From: an uncultured Bacteroides sp.
GTDB taxonomy: Bacteria; Bacteroidota; Bacteroidia; Bacteroidales; Bacteroidaceae
Direction: 5' to 3'
DNA length: 43,845 nt
Assembly: GCA_902492205.1 (NCBI GenBank)
Contig: CABUKU010000026.1
Location: 1 to 43,845, forward strand
Position 1 is the stretch's first letter, and each line of letters starts with the position of its first letter. This document shows positions 17,280 to 25,281 of this stretch, piece by piece. The notes beneath the pieces are model-generated. The model ran no database searches. It was not told the origin of the DNA and saw only the letters and a list, made by a program, of their open reading frames with translations. The translations under genes and the position numbers were made by a program.

Positions 17280-18571
17280 TGAAACCTATAGTAAGTGTCG
17301 GTATTATGTTCGAGCCGCAAATCCATTTTGCCTTTTGGGGTGGACATATTTGTGAAGGAGTAACTTACTCGGGAGAGAAGAACGTATTTCTTTCATCGGG
17401 TAAGATATTGTTTGAAGGTCGATTGTATGATGAATTGTTATTTGAACCAATTAACTGTAATTCTGCATCTTTTGAACTATACGATGTGACAATCGGGATT
17501 AATTTTCATTGGGAGCGAAAGGAAGACCAGCGTTTTTCCGGAGCTTTAAAGTTCATTGTAGAAAATGAAAAGATAACCGCTATTAATGTACTGCCTGTTG
17601 AAAACTATTTGACGAGTGTTATTTCTTCGGAAATGAGTGCAACGGCTTCTTTGGAGTTGTTGAAAGCACATGCGGTAATTTCACGCAGTTGGTTATTGGC
17701 ACAGATAGAGAAGAATAAAGAAATAAATTCTCAGAAAGGAGAATATTCAGCCTGTACATGTACAGATACGGAATTGATTCGCTGGTATGATCGAGAAGAC
17801 CATGTGAACTTTGATGTTTGTGCAGACGATCACTGTCAACGTTATCAGGGAATAACCCGTGCTTCGACAGAAATTGTTCGTAAAGCAATAGAGGATACAA
17901 GCGGACAGGTTCTTATGTTTGATGGTAGGATATGTGATGCCCGTTTCTCCAAATGTTGTGGAGGAGCGTTTGAAGAGTTCCAATCTTGCTGGGAAGATGT
18001 AAAGTATCCTTATCTGGCGAAGCAAAGAGACAGTAAAGCAGAAATACAGCTCCCCGATCTCCGCGATGAAAAAGAGGCGGACAAATGGATTCGTACGGCT
18101 CCTTCTGCTTTTTGTAACACTAAAGATAAGCACATTTTATCTCAAGTGCTGAATAACTATGATCAGGAGACTGTTGATTTTTACCGTTGGAAAGTCAGCT
18201 ATACCCAAGAAGAATTATCGGCACTGATAAAACAACGTTCGGGGATAGATTATGGAGTGGTGACAGATCTGATTCCAATAGAAAGAGGTACATCCGGGCG
18301 TTTAGTTAAACTAAAGATAGTGGGAACAAAACGTACTATGATAATAGGCAAGGAGCTTGAGATACGCCGGACTCTTTCCACATCCCATCTTTATAGCTCG
18401 GCATTCGTAGTGGATAAAGAAGGAGATACTTTTATACTGACCGGTGCAGGTTGGGGACATGGTGTGGGACTTTGCCAGATAGGTGCGGCTGTGATGGGTG
18501 AACAAGGTTATTTGTATAATGACATATTGCTGCACTATTATATAGGTGCGGACATCAAGAAGTTATATTAA
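17276..18571 (+). CDS. SpoIID/LytB domain protein (amidase enhancer-like)
   Basis: The 431-residue protein has the SpoIID core: INVLPVENYLTSVISSEMSA, LLKAHAVISRSWLLAQ and, at the C-terminus, GWGHGVGLCQIGAAVMGEQG followed by ILLHYYIGADI. SpoIID of Bacillus is a lytic transglycosylase acting on denuded glycan strands. LytB-type relatives stimulate amidases. The start may be ATG 17276 or ATG 17279. No convincing signal peptide is visible (it begins MMKPIVSVGIMFEPQIHFAF), which is odd for an enzyme expected to meet peptidoglycan. A cluster of cysteines (YSACTCTDTE, CADDHCQRYQ, FSKCCGG) may bind metal or form disulphides. Confidence 0.85.
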   Translation: MMKPIVSVGIMFEPQIHFAFWGGHICEGVTYSGEKNVFLSSGKILFEGRLYDELLFEPINCNSASFELYDVTIGINFHWERKEDQRFSGALKFIVENEKITAINVLPVENYLTSVISSEMSATASLELLKAHAVISRSWLLAQIEKNKEINSQKGEYSACTCTDTELIRWYDREDHVNFDVCADDHCQRYQGITRASTEIVRKAIEDTSGQVLMFDGRICDARFSKCCGGAFEEFQSCWEDVKYPYLAKQRDSKAEIQLPDLRDEKEADKWIRTAPSAFCNTKDKHILSQVLNNYDQETVDFYRWKVSYTQEELSALIKQRSGIDYGVVTDLIPIERGTSGRLVKLKIVGTKRTMIIGKELEIRRTLSTSHLYSSAFVVDKEGDTFILTGAGWGHGVGLCQIGAAVMGEQGYLYNDILLHYYIGADIKKLY

Positions 18572-18588
18572 AGACGAAATATAATACT

Positions 18589-19887
18589 ATGAAAGACAAG
18601 AAAAGATCGCCGTGGGCATGGATACCGACATTATATTTTGCACAAGGACTTCCTTATGTTGCGGTGATGACTATTTCGGTTATTATGTATAAACGCTTGG
18701 GTATATCAAATACTGACATAGCTTTATATACTTCCTGGTTGTACCTGCCGTGGGTTATTAAACCTTTTTGGAGCCCTTTCGTGGATTTGTTGAAAACCAA
18801 GCGTTGGTGGGTGGTGACAATGCAATTATTAGTGGGAGCCGGATTGGCAGGAATCGCCTTTACCATACCTATGGATTATTTTTTCCAGTTGACATTAGCC
18901 ATATTTTGGTTGGTCGCTTTTAGCTCGGCAACACATGATATTGCCGCCGATGGCTTTTATATGTTAGCATTGAGTGTACATGACCAGTCGCTTTACGTCG
19001 GCATTCGCAGCACATTTTATCGTGTTGCCACTATTGCAGGTCAAGGGCTGTTGGTGGTGCTTGCAGGAACATTGGAACGCTGGACCGGTAAAGTGGCTTT
19101 TGCATGGTCTATAACTTTCTTTATTTTGGCCGGACTTTTTCTCGCTTTTTGTTTATATCATAAGTATATACTTCCCAGACCGGTTTCCGATAAGCCGGTT
19201 GCGGGAGGACTGACTAATGCATCCGATATATTTCGTGAATTCTTTGCTACGTTTGCTTCATTCTTTAAAAAGAAACAGGCAGGCATTGCAATCTTGTTTA
19301 TGCTCTTTTACCGTTTTCCGGAGGCTCAGTTGGTAAAGCTGATTAATCCTTTTCTTCTTGATCCTCTCGAAGAGGGAGGGTTAGGTTTAACTACGGAGCA
19401 AGTGGGATGGGTATATGGTACAATTGGCATTATTGGTTTGACGATAGGTGGTATTATTGGGGGTATTTGTGCTGCGAAAGGAGGGTTGCAGAAATGGTTA
19501 TGGCCTATGGCATGGAGCATTTCGCTGACGTGTCTCACATTTGTGTATCTGGGTTATTTCCAACCACAGGACTTTTTTATAATTAACTTGTGCGTATTTA
19601 TAGAGCAATTCGGATATGGTTTCGGATTTACTGCTTATATGCTGTATCTCATATATTATTCGGACGGTGAACATAAAACTGCGCACTATGCTATTTGTAC
19701 AGCTTTTATGGCATTGGGAATGATGTTGCCGGGAATGGCTGCCGGGTGGTTGCAAGAGCATATCGGTTATGAGAATTTCTTTATCTGGGTAATGGTTTGT
19801 TGTGTTGCTACCATTGCGGTGTGTACCTTTATAAAGATTGATCCGGAATATGGTAAAAAGGAAGTGACACCAGATAAACAAGAATAA
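18589..19887 (+). CDS. ampG: AmpG-like muropeptide permease (MFS)
   Basis: The 432-residue protein is an MFS permease of the AmpG type, with about 12 transmembrane helices and the conserved start IPTLYFAQGLPYVAV. Later motifs include SSATHDIAADGFYMLAL and YRFPEAQLVKLINPFLL. AmpG imports anhydromuropeptides released by wall turnover. It lies 17 bp after the SpoIID-like gene. In Tannerella forsythia, a transporter next to murK and murQ has been assigned to MurNAc uptake, so the exact substrate here may be MurNAc rather than muropeptides. Confidence 0.85.
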   Translation: MKDKKRSPWAWIPTLYFAQGLPYVAVMTISVIMYKRLGISNTDIALYTSWLYLPWVIKPFWSPFVDLLKTKRWWVVTMQLLVGAGLAGIAFTIPMDYFFQLTLAIFWLVAFSSATHDIAADGFYMLALSVHDQSLYVGIRSTFYRVATIAGQGLLVVLAGTLERWTGKVAFAWSITFFILAGLFLAFCLYHKYILPRPVSDKPVAGGLTNASDIFREFFATFASFFKKKQAGIAILFMLFYRFPEAQLVKLINPFLLDPLEEGGLGLTTEQVGWVYGTIGIIGLTIGGIIGGICAAKGGLQKWLWPMAWSISLTCLTFVYLGYFQPQDFFIINLCVFIEQFGYGFGFTAYMLYLIYYSDGEHKTAHYAICTAFMALGMMLPGMAAGWLQEHIGYENFFIWVMVCCVATIAVCTFIKIDPEYGKKEVTPDKQE

Positions 19888-19900
19888 AACAGAATAAGAG

Positions 19901-19957
19901 ATGAAAAAAAATGCAAGCCAAAGGTTATTGGCACTTGATGTGTTGCGGGGAGTTACA
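19901..19957 (+). pseudogene. N-terminal remnant of a NagX-like (DUF5009/COG4299) acyltransferase gene
   Basis: An ATG 13 bp after the AmpG stop opens a frame reading MKKNASQRLLALDVLRGVT and then runs out within a few codons, at the start of the kinase gene. The RLLxLDVLRG segment is the conserved beginning of heparan-glucosaminide N-acetyltransferase-like inner-membrane proteins, normally 350-400 residues, which I recall as frequent partners in this operon in Bacteroides. Only about 19 codons remain, as if an internal deletion removed the rest. Identification rests on one short motif. Confidence 0.6.
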
Positions 19958-19974
19958 AAAATATATATAAAGAT

Positions 19975-20817
19975 ATGATATTATTGGCAGATAGCGGATC
20001 TACCAAAACAGACTGGTGTTTGGTGGATGGCGGAGAATTGGTTTTACAAGTGTTCACCAAAGGAACCAATCCATTCTTTCAAACGGAGGATGAGATCGGC
20101 GAAGAAGTGGAGAAACACTTGATGCCCGAATTGGGCAATCGTTCGATAGATGCTGTTTATTTCTATGGGGCGGGTTGTGCATTCCCGGAAAAGAATGAGA
20201 TTGTACGTGCAGCAATAGCCCGTCACATCAATGCTCCGATTGAAGTGGGCAGCGATTTGCTTGCAGCAGCTCATGCTTTGTGTGGTAATGAACCGGGGAT
20301 AGCTTGCATTATGGGTACAGGTTCCAACTCCTGTTTCTATGACGGTAGGGAAATTGTAAGCAATGTTTCTCCGCTTGGTTTCATTCTTGGTGATGAAGGT
20401 AGCGGGGCTGTGTTGGGAAAGTTGTTTGTTGGTGATTGTTTAAAGAACCGGATTTCACCGGCGTTGCAGGATAAGTTCTTTAAACAGTTCAATCTTACCC
20501 GTGCCGATATACTGGACAGGGTTTACAAGCAACCTTTCCCGAATCGCTTCTTGGCAAGCCTTTCTCCGTTTCTTGCGCAGAATATAGAGCAGCCGGAACT
20601 ACACAGCCTTGTATTAAACAGCTTCAAATCATTCTTCACCCGCAATGTAATGCAATATAATTATCGGGATTACAAAGTACATTTTGTTGGTTCGGTTGCT
20701 TATCACTATGAACCCGTGTTGGAGGAAGCGGCAAAAGAGTCGGGTATAACGTTGGGTACAATTATCCAAAGCCCCATGAAAGGGCTGATAACATATCATT
20801 CCCTGTTCAATCACTAA
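19975..20817 (+). CDS. murK: BadF/BadG-type amino-sugar kinase (MurK-like)
   Basis: The 280-residue protein is an ASKHA-fold kinase of the N-acetylglucosamine kinase type. The phosphate-1 motif is LLADSGSTKTDW, followed by MGTGSNSCFYDGREI and the GDEGSGAVLGK segment. It should phosphorylate GlcNAc or MurNAc at O-6. Directly upstream of murQ, MurNAc is the attractive substrate, giving MurNAc-6-phosphate for the etherase, as in T. forsythia MurK. Its start overlaps the remnant frame before it. The gap to murQ is 25 bp. Confidence 0.82.
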   Translation: MILLADSGSTKTDWCLVDGGELVLQVFTKGTNPFFQTEDEIGEEVEKHLMPELGNRSIDAVYFYGAGCAFPEKNEIVRAAIARHINAPIEVGSDLLAAAHALCGNEPGIACIMGTGSNSCFYDGREIVSNVSPLGFILGDEGSGAVLGKLFVGDCLKNRISPALQDKFFKQFNLTRADILDRVYKQPFPNRFLASLSPFLAQNIEQPELHSLVLNSFKSFFTRNVMQYNYRDYKVHFVGSVAYHYEPVLEEAAKESGITLGTIIQSPMKGLITYHSLFNH

Positions 20818-20842
20818 TCACTCAACATTAATCACTAAAAAA

Positions 20843-21664
20843 ATGGCATTTATTAAAATAACAGAGCAACCTTCGTTGCACAATGATTTAGATAAGAAAT
20901 CCGTTCGTGAGTTATTGGACGGCATTAATGAGGAAGATCATAAAGTAGCCGATGCAGTTCGGAAAGCAATTCCCCAAATAGAAATGTTGGTGACTGAAAT
21001 AGTAAAGAGGATGAAGCTTGGCGGACGTATCTTCTATATGGGAGCAGGAACAAGCGGACGTTTGGGAGTGCTTGATGCTTCCGAGATACCTCCTACTTTT
21101 GGTATGCCTAATACTTTGGTTGTCGGATTGATAGCCGGAGGTGAAAGGGCTTTGCGCAATCCTGTGGAGAATGCGGAAGATGATATGGAAAAGGGTTGGG
21201 AAGAATTGAAGGAGTATAATGTATGTTCCAAAGATACGGTTATCGGCATTGCCGCTTCGGGAACTACTCCTTATGTGATAGGTGCTTTACGCAAAGCTCG
21301 TGAAAACGGTATTCTTACAGCTTCTGTCAGCAGTAATCCCGAATCACCCATTTCAAAAGAAGCGGATGTGCCTATCGAGATGATTGTAGGTCCCGAGTTT
21401 GTAACAGGTAGTTCGCGCATGAAATCTGGAACAGGGCAAAAGATGATTCTCAACATGATAACCACGGCTACAATGATACAGTTGGGACGTGTAAAAGGAA
21501 ACCGCATGGTAAACATGCAGTTGTCTAACCAAAAGCTGGTCGACCGTGGCACAAGAATGGTTGTAGATGAATTAGGCTTGGATTATGAACAGGCAAAACG
21601 TTTGTTGCTGCTTCACGGCTCGGTGAAGAAAGCTGTGGATGCATACAAGGAACAAAATAAATAG
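20843..21664 (+). CDS. murQ: N-acetylmuramic acid 6-phosphate etherase
   Basis: The 273-residue protein is MurQ, which cleaves the D-lactyl ether of MurNAc-6-P to give GlcNAc-6-P and lactate. The SIS-domain motif MGAGTSGRLGVLDASEIPPT and IAGGERALRNPVENAEDD are diagnostic. The active-site Glu lies in DASE and a second conserved acid in VENAEDD. Length is typical of the family. It ends the operon, with a strong hairpin at 21701. Confidence 0.95.
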   Translation: MAFIKITEQPSLHNDLDKKSVRELLDGINEEDHKVADAVRKAIPQIEMLVTEIVKRMKLGGRIFYMGAGTSGRLGVLDASEIPPTFGMPNTLVVGLIAGGERALRNPVENAEDDMEKGWEELKEYNVCSKDTVIGIAASGTTPYVIGALRKARENGILTASVSSNPESPISKEADVPIEMIVGPEFVTGSSRMKSGTGQKMILNMITTATMIQLGRVKGNRMVNMQLSNQKLVDRGTRMVVDELGLDYEQAKRLLLLHGSVKKAVDAYKEQNK

Positions 21665-21700
21665 CTTTTGTTGATAACTTAAGAACTAGTCGTGTTAGCG

Positions 21701-21750
21701 GAAAGCGGACACAGTGTGCGGTATCGGACACTGATCCGCTTTCTTATTTA
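21701..21750 (+). terminator. Terminator hairpin after murQ
   Basis: GAAAGCGGA (21701-21709) pairs with TCCGCTTTC (21735-21743), and an inner CAGTGT/ACACTG pair (21712-21717, 21728-21733) extends the stem. TTATTTA follows. It closes the recycling operon. Confidence 0.7.
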
Positions 21751-21903
21751 TATGATAATCTGATATTTAATAAGGCGGCATGCTACTTGTTTATATGGAT
21801 GGTGTTAAGCAGCGGGATAAAAACAAAAAGAATTGCAACTTAATTGAAACTCGTCCCGTCTAATAAATATAAAGATTAAAACAACAATAAAAAATAGACG
21901 ACA

Positions 21904-22278
21904 ATGAGAACAACAGGTATTATCAGAAGGGTATTGGCAACAGTGGTGTTTGCATTTATTTGTGTGGTGGCAGTTAACGCAGCCAAGAAAGATTCTTTTA
22001 TTTATAACAGTGAAGAAAACAACGGTGTAGTGACGTCACAAGTTGTTTATAAACTGGATGATGACCAACATTCACTATTACGTTATTTAAAGTATGACTT
22101 TGCCTATAATGACAAAAATCAAGTGGTGAAAAAAAGAGCCATGAAATGGAATGGGGAAAGAAATCAGTGGGAAAACTATTATTTCATACAGTATGTATAT
22201 GATGCATCGGGAATAAAAGTGGAATATTCCCGTTGGAACTCGGAAAGGAATATGTACGAACCTACCAAATGGCAATAG
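21904..22278 (+). CDS. Secreted DUF3836-type small protein
   Basis: The 124-residue protein begins with a signal peptide (basic RTTGIIRR, hydrophobic VLATVVFAFICVVAVNA, likely cut before or near AAKKD). The mature part has the repeated YD-like pattern of Bacteroidales DUF3836 proteins: NGVVTSQVVYKLDDDQ, KYDFAYNDKNQVVKKRAMKWN and YVYDASGIKVEYSRWN. Function is unknown. It stands alone between two terminators. A periplasmic or surface location is expected. Confidence 0.7.
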   Translation: MRTTGIIRRVLATVVFAFICVVAVNAAKKDSFIYNSEENNGVVTSQVVYKLDDDQHSLLRYLKYDFAYNDKNQVVKKRAMKWNGERNQWENYYFIQYVYDASGIKVEYSRWNSERNMYEPTKWQ

Positions 22279-22369
22279 ATTATTCTGACGAATGGGGGAA
22301 TAAGTTAAAGAGTTGACTTATTTAAATCGTCAGTAAATCAGGGGGCTTAGATTAACATCGCGTAGGTAG

Positions 22370-22405
22370 AGGCTGTTTCAATAACTATTGAAACAGCCTT
22401 ATTTC
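22370..22405 (+). terminator. Terminator after the DUF3836 gene
   Basis: AGGCTGTTTCAAT (22370-22382) and ATTGAAACAGCCT (22387-22399) form 13-bp perfect arms with a 4-nt loop, followed by the T-rich TATTTCATTT. Confidence 0.8.
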
Positions 22406-22482
22406 ATTTGGTAAATATGTTAAATCTTGGATTTATGGGACATGTTTTTAAGTATTGCTGATCTAATGTAATACCTTTTGTC

Positions 22483-22490
22483 TACATTTG
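22483..22490 (+). promoter_or_regulatory. Candidate -7 element of the histidine kinase gene
   Basis: TACATTTG fits TAnnTTTG and lies 45 bp before the kinase ATG. No good -33 TTTG is seen at 19-21 bp. Confidence 0.5.
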
Positions 22491-22534
22491 TGATGCGAAA
22501 CAACCTTAAATACACTTATTAATACATATATACT

Positions 22535-24964
22535 ATGGGACGAACTATTTTGCTTCCTGTTTATATATTACTGACATCCTCGTCTACAGGAGTGTCCGGC
22601 AATAATTACCCGTTTACATTTATCGATGTTGTTTTATTCCTGTTGTTCTGCGTTTGCTTGATTGCTTTTTATCGCTTGGTTATCAAGCACAAGGGGATGA
22701 ACAAACGTATTCTCGATTCATTGGATACACCTGTTTATCTTGTAAACAGCAAGGGCGTTGCCATTCGTATGCTCAACTCGCCAAACGAAGATTTGGGCAT
22801 ATTTACGAATCACAAAAAACTGAAGAATAAAGATATGCACCAGATTGTGGTGGGATCGGGAAACTATGAAGAGTGTATGGAGGTACTGAGGGACGTATTG
22901 AAAACCCGTGTTTCCGGAAGTGTGAAAGCAAATATCAGGCGGAACGACGGAAAGGAATTGAAAGTCAGTGCGCGCATGGTCTATTATGACCGTGAACACG
23001 TTCTTGTTTTTCTGCGTAACATCACTGAATTGGAACAAGAACAGGTGCGAAGCGAGCGTTACCGTTTCTTTCTCGAATCCATACTAGATAACCTTCCTAT
23101 CGCCACTATTGTGAAGGATGTCAAAAACAAGGGAAAATATCTTGTGTGGAACAAGAAAGCGGGAGACTTGGTTAATGTCGATCCGAAAGAAATTGTAGGA
23201 AGACATGAGGCCGATTTCAAAAAAATGGGTGAAATGGTTGCCCGTATTGAGAAAGAGGTAATAGAAACAGGACGTCCGCAATCATTTATTCAACGTGTGA
23301 CGAATGCCGCAGGCAATGAGATAATACTTTCCATTCATAAAGCGCTTGTTTCCTACAATGACGGGGAAGAACAATGGATGATAAGTTCTTCGATGGATAT
23401 TACCGAGATTGAGAACCAACAACACCAGATAGAAGCATTGAACCGTGAATTCCTGTTTGTAATGAAGGCTATCGGGCTTATCTCGTGGAGGTGGGATTTG
23501 CAGAAAGACGTTATCATGTGTAACCGTGATTTCTTTACGCCTAAGTCAGATGCGGTGACGGGCGTTGTTGCCGAAGATGGCGAGGAATATTTTTCTCAGG
23601 TGCTTCCCGAACATCGCGATCATATGCGTAAAGCTTTTGATGACCTTGCCAATGACCGTATTTCTACTTTCGATGAGGAATATCAGATTCTGTATAAAGG
23701 TGACAACAAGCCTTCATGGGCGGAGACATTCGCCATTGTCAGCAAACGTGGCACAGATGGGAAACCCAAAGAGTTTATCGGTGCTACCCGTCTGATAGAT
23801 GAACGTAAGGAAATGGAAAACGCTTTACTCGAAGCAAAAGAAAAGGCGGAGCAGGGCAGCCGTTTGAAAAGTGCATTCCTTGCCAATATGAGCCACGAGA
23901 TACGCACCCCGCTCAATGCCATTGTGGGCTTTTCCGGTTTACTGTCAAACTATGTGCAGGATGATGAATGCCGCGAGTTCGTCAACATCATCGAAAGTAA
24001 CAACCAACTGCTTTTGCAACTGATTAACGATATTCTGGATATTTCCAAAATAGAGTCGGGTACGCTGGAGTTCACTTATGGAGACATGGATGTGAACGGC
24101 AATCTTTCCGAATTGCGTTCTGCGACCGAACTGCGCGTATCTCCCGAAGTGGAAATACGTTTTGAAGCCGCCATGCAGGAATGTACGATACATACCGAAC
24201 GCAACCGGGTGATGCAAGTGATAAACAATTATGTTTCCAATGCCATAAAATACACATCAGAAGGCAGCATAGACATCGGCTATTATCCTCCCGAAAACGG
24301 AAAACTGAGATTCTTTGTGCGGGATACGGGTAGCGGCATCCCGGAAGACAAGCTGGACAAAGTATTCCAACGCTTCGTGAAACTGGACAGCTTCAAACAA
24401 GGAACGGGCTTAGGATTGGCTATCAGTACAATGATTGCCGAGAAAATGGAAGGTTCGGTAGGTGTTGTTTCCGAAGTGGGTAAAGGTTCCGAGTTCTGGT
24501 TTGAGATTCCTTACCACCCTGTGGCACTTGTCCTCACCATGGGGGATGATGATGAATCTGAAGATAACGAGGTCATGGTTTCTTCCGCCGATAGTCAGGT
24601 GAAACTTCTTATTGCCGAAGACAATGCGAGCAACTACAAACTGTTTGAAACGATACTGGGTAAAGAGTACGCCCTTCTTCATGCATGGAATGGCGAAGAA
24701 GCCGTGGCACTCTACCGGGAGCATCACCCTTCGCTCATTCTTATGGATATAAAGATGCCTGTCATGGATGGTTACCAAGCTACCGCCGAGATACGTAAGA
24801 TTTCTGCAAAAGTACCAGTGGTAGCTGTTACGGCTTATGCCCTCGAAAGTGACGAGGAACGCATCATGCACAGCGGTTTCACGGGCTACATACCCAAGCC
24901 GGTTATTGCCAAAGTGCTCAGGGAGAAGGTGGGCGAGATACTCAGGAAGCGGAAAGGGAAATAA
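22535..24964 (+). CDS. Hybrid sensor histidine kinase / response regulator
   Basis: The 809-residue protein has an N-terminal hydrophobic stretch and a membrane segment (about 29-51), then three PAS-like regions (about 57-160, 175-285, 310-430). HisKA follows, with the phospho-accepting His454 in MSHEIRTPLNAIVGF. The GHKL ATPase has the N box NNYVSNAIKY, G1 RDTGSGIPEDKLDKVF and G2 GTGLGLAIS. A C-terminal receiver has Asp738 in LILMDIKMPVMDG. There is no DNA-binding domain, so output needs a phosphotransfer partner or works by protein interaction. There is no large periplasmic sensor, so the signal is probably cytoplasmic or sensed in the membrane. Confidence 0.92.
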   Translation: MGRTILLPVYILLTSSSTGVSGNNYPFTFIDVVLFLLFCVCLIAFYRLVIKHKGMNKRILDSLDTPVYLVNSKGVAIRMLNSPNEDLGIFTNHKKLKNKDMHQIVVGSGNYEECMEVLRDVLKTRVSGSVKANIRRNDGKELKVSARMVYYDREHVLVFLRNITELEQEQVRSERYRFFLESILDNLPIATIVKDVKNKGKYLVWNKKAGDLVNVDPKEIVGRHEADFKKMGEMVARIEKEVIETGRPQSFIQRVTNAAGNEIILSIHKALVSYNDGEEQWMISSSMDITEIENQQHQIEALNREFLFVMKAIGLISWRWDLQKDVIMCNRDFFTPKSDAVTGVVAEDGEEYFSQVLPEHRDHMRKAFDDLANDRISTFDEEYQILYKGDNKPSWAETFAIVSKRGTDGKPKEFIGATRLIDERKEMENALLEAKEKAEQGSRLKSAFLANMSHEIRTPLNAIVGFSGLLSNYVQDDECREFVNIIESNNQLLLQLINDILDISKIESGTLEFTYGDMDVNGNLSELRSATELRVSPEVEIRFEAAMQECTIHTERNRVMQVINNYVSNAIKYTSEGSIDIGYYPPENGKLRFFVRDTGSGIPEDKLDKVFQRFVKLDSFKQGTGLGLAISTMIAEKMEGSVGVVSEVGKGSEFWFEIPYHPVALVLTMGDDDESEDNEVMVSSADSQVKLLIAEDNASNYKLFETILGKEYALLHAWNGEEAVALYREHHPSLILMDIKMPVMDGYQATAEIRKISAKVPVVAVTAYALESDEERIMHSGFTGYIPKPVIAKVLREKVGEILRKRKGK

Positions 24965-25281
24965 CTTCCATTTCCCCTTTCATTCCTTCCGGCTTTCTCT
25001 GGAACTGCTTTGTGTAAAGGAATGCAGATGAAAGCAGACTCCTAAAAAGTGCTTTCATCTGCTTTCAGTGCTTTCATCTGAAACAGTTTTCGAGATTACT
25101 ATTGTCACTGCCGATTTGATCGGCAATCTAAGCATGTAGTTTGTCATCTGTCTTCCTATATTATTCATATAGAAAGATGGATTAAATTCAGGTAACTGTA
25201 TGTTAAAAGAATGTATTTATTTTTATTGTTGAATACTTAGTGCTATATTTAAAAAATAATTAACCTTAAGAGTAGATAATT
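24965..25281. other. Gene-free stretch with REP-like copy 1 and a small hairpin
   Basis: This stretch of 317 bp holds the 53-bp REP-like element at 25025-25077 and a 7-bp hairpin TGCCGAT/ATCGGCA at 25109-25125. The rest is AT-rich leader DNA for the lipoprotein gene, with no clear TAnnTTTG element. Confidence 0.6.
25025..25077 (+). repeat. REP-like 53-bp palindromic repeat, copy 1
   Basis: Perfect 12-bp arms CAGATGAAAGCA (25025-25036) and TGCTTTCATCTG (25050-25061) enclose a 13-nt loop, followed by the tail CTTTCAGTGCTTTCAT. The same design recurs at 27402-27454 and, reversed, at 29622-29674. Confidence 0.85.
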
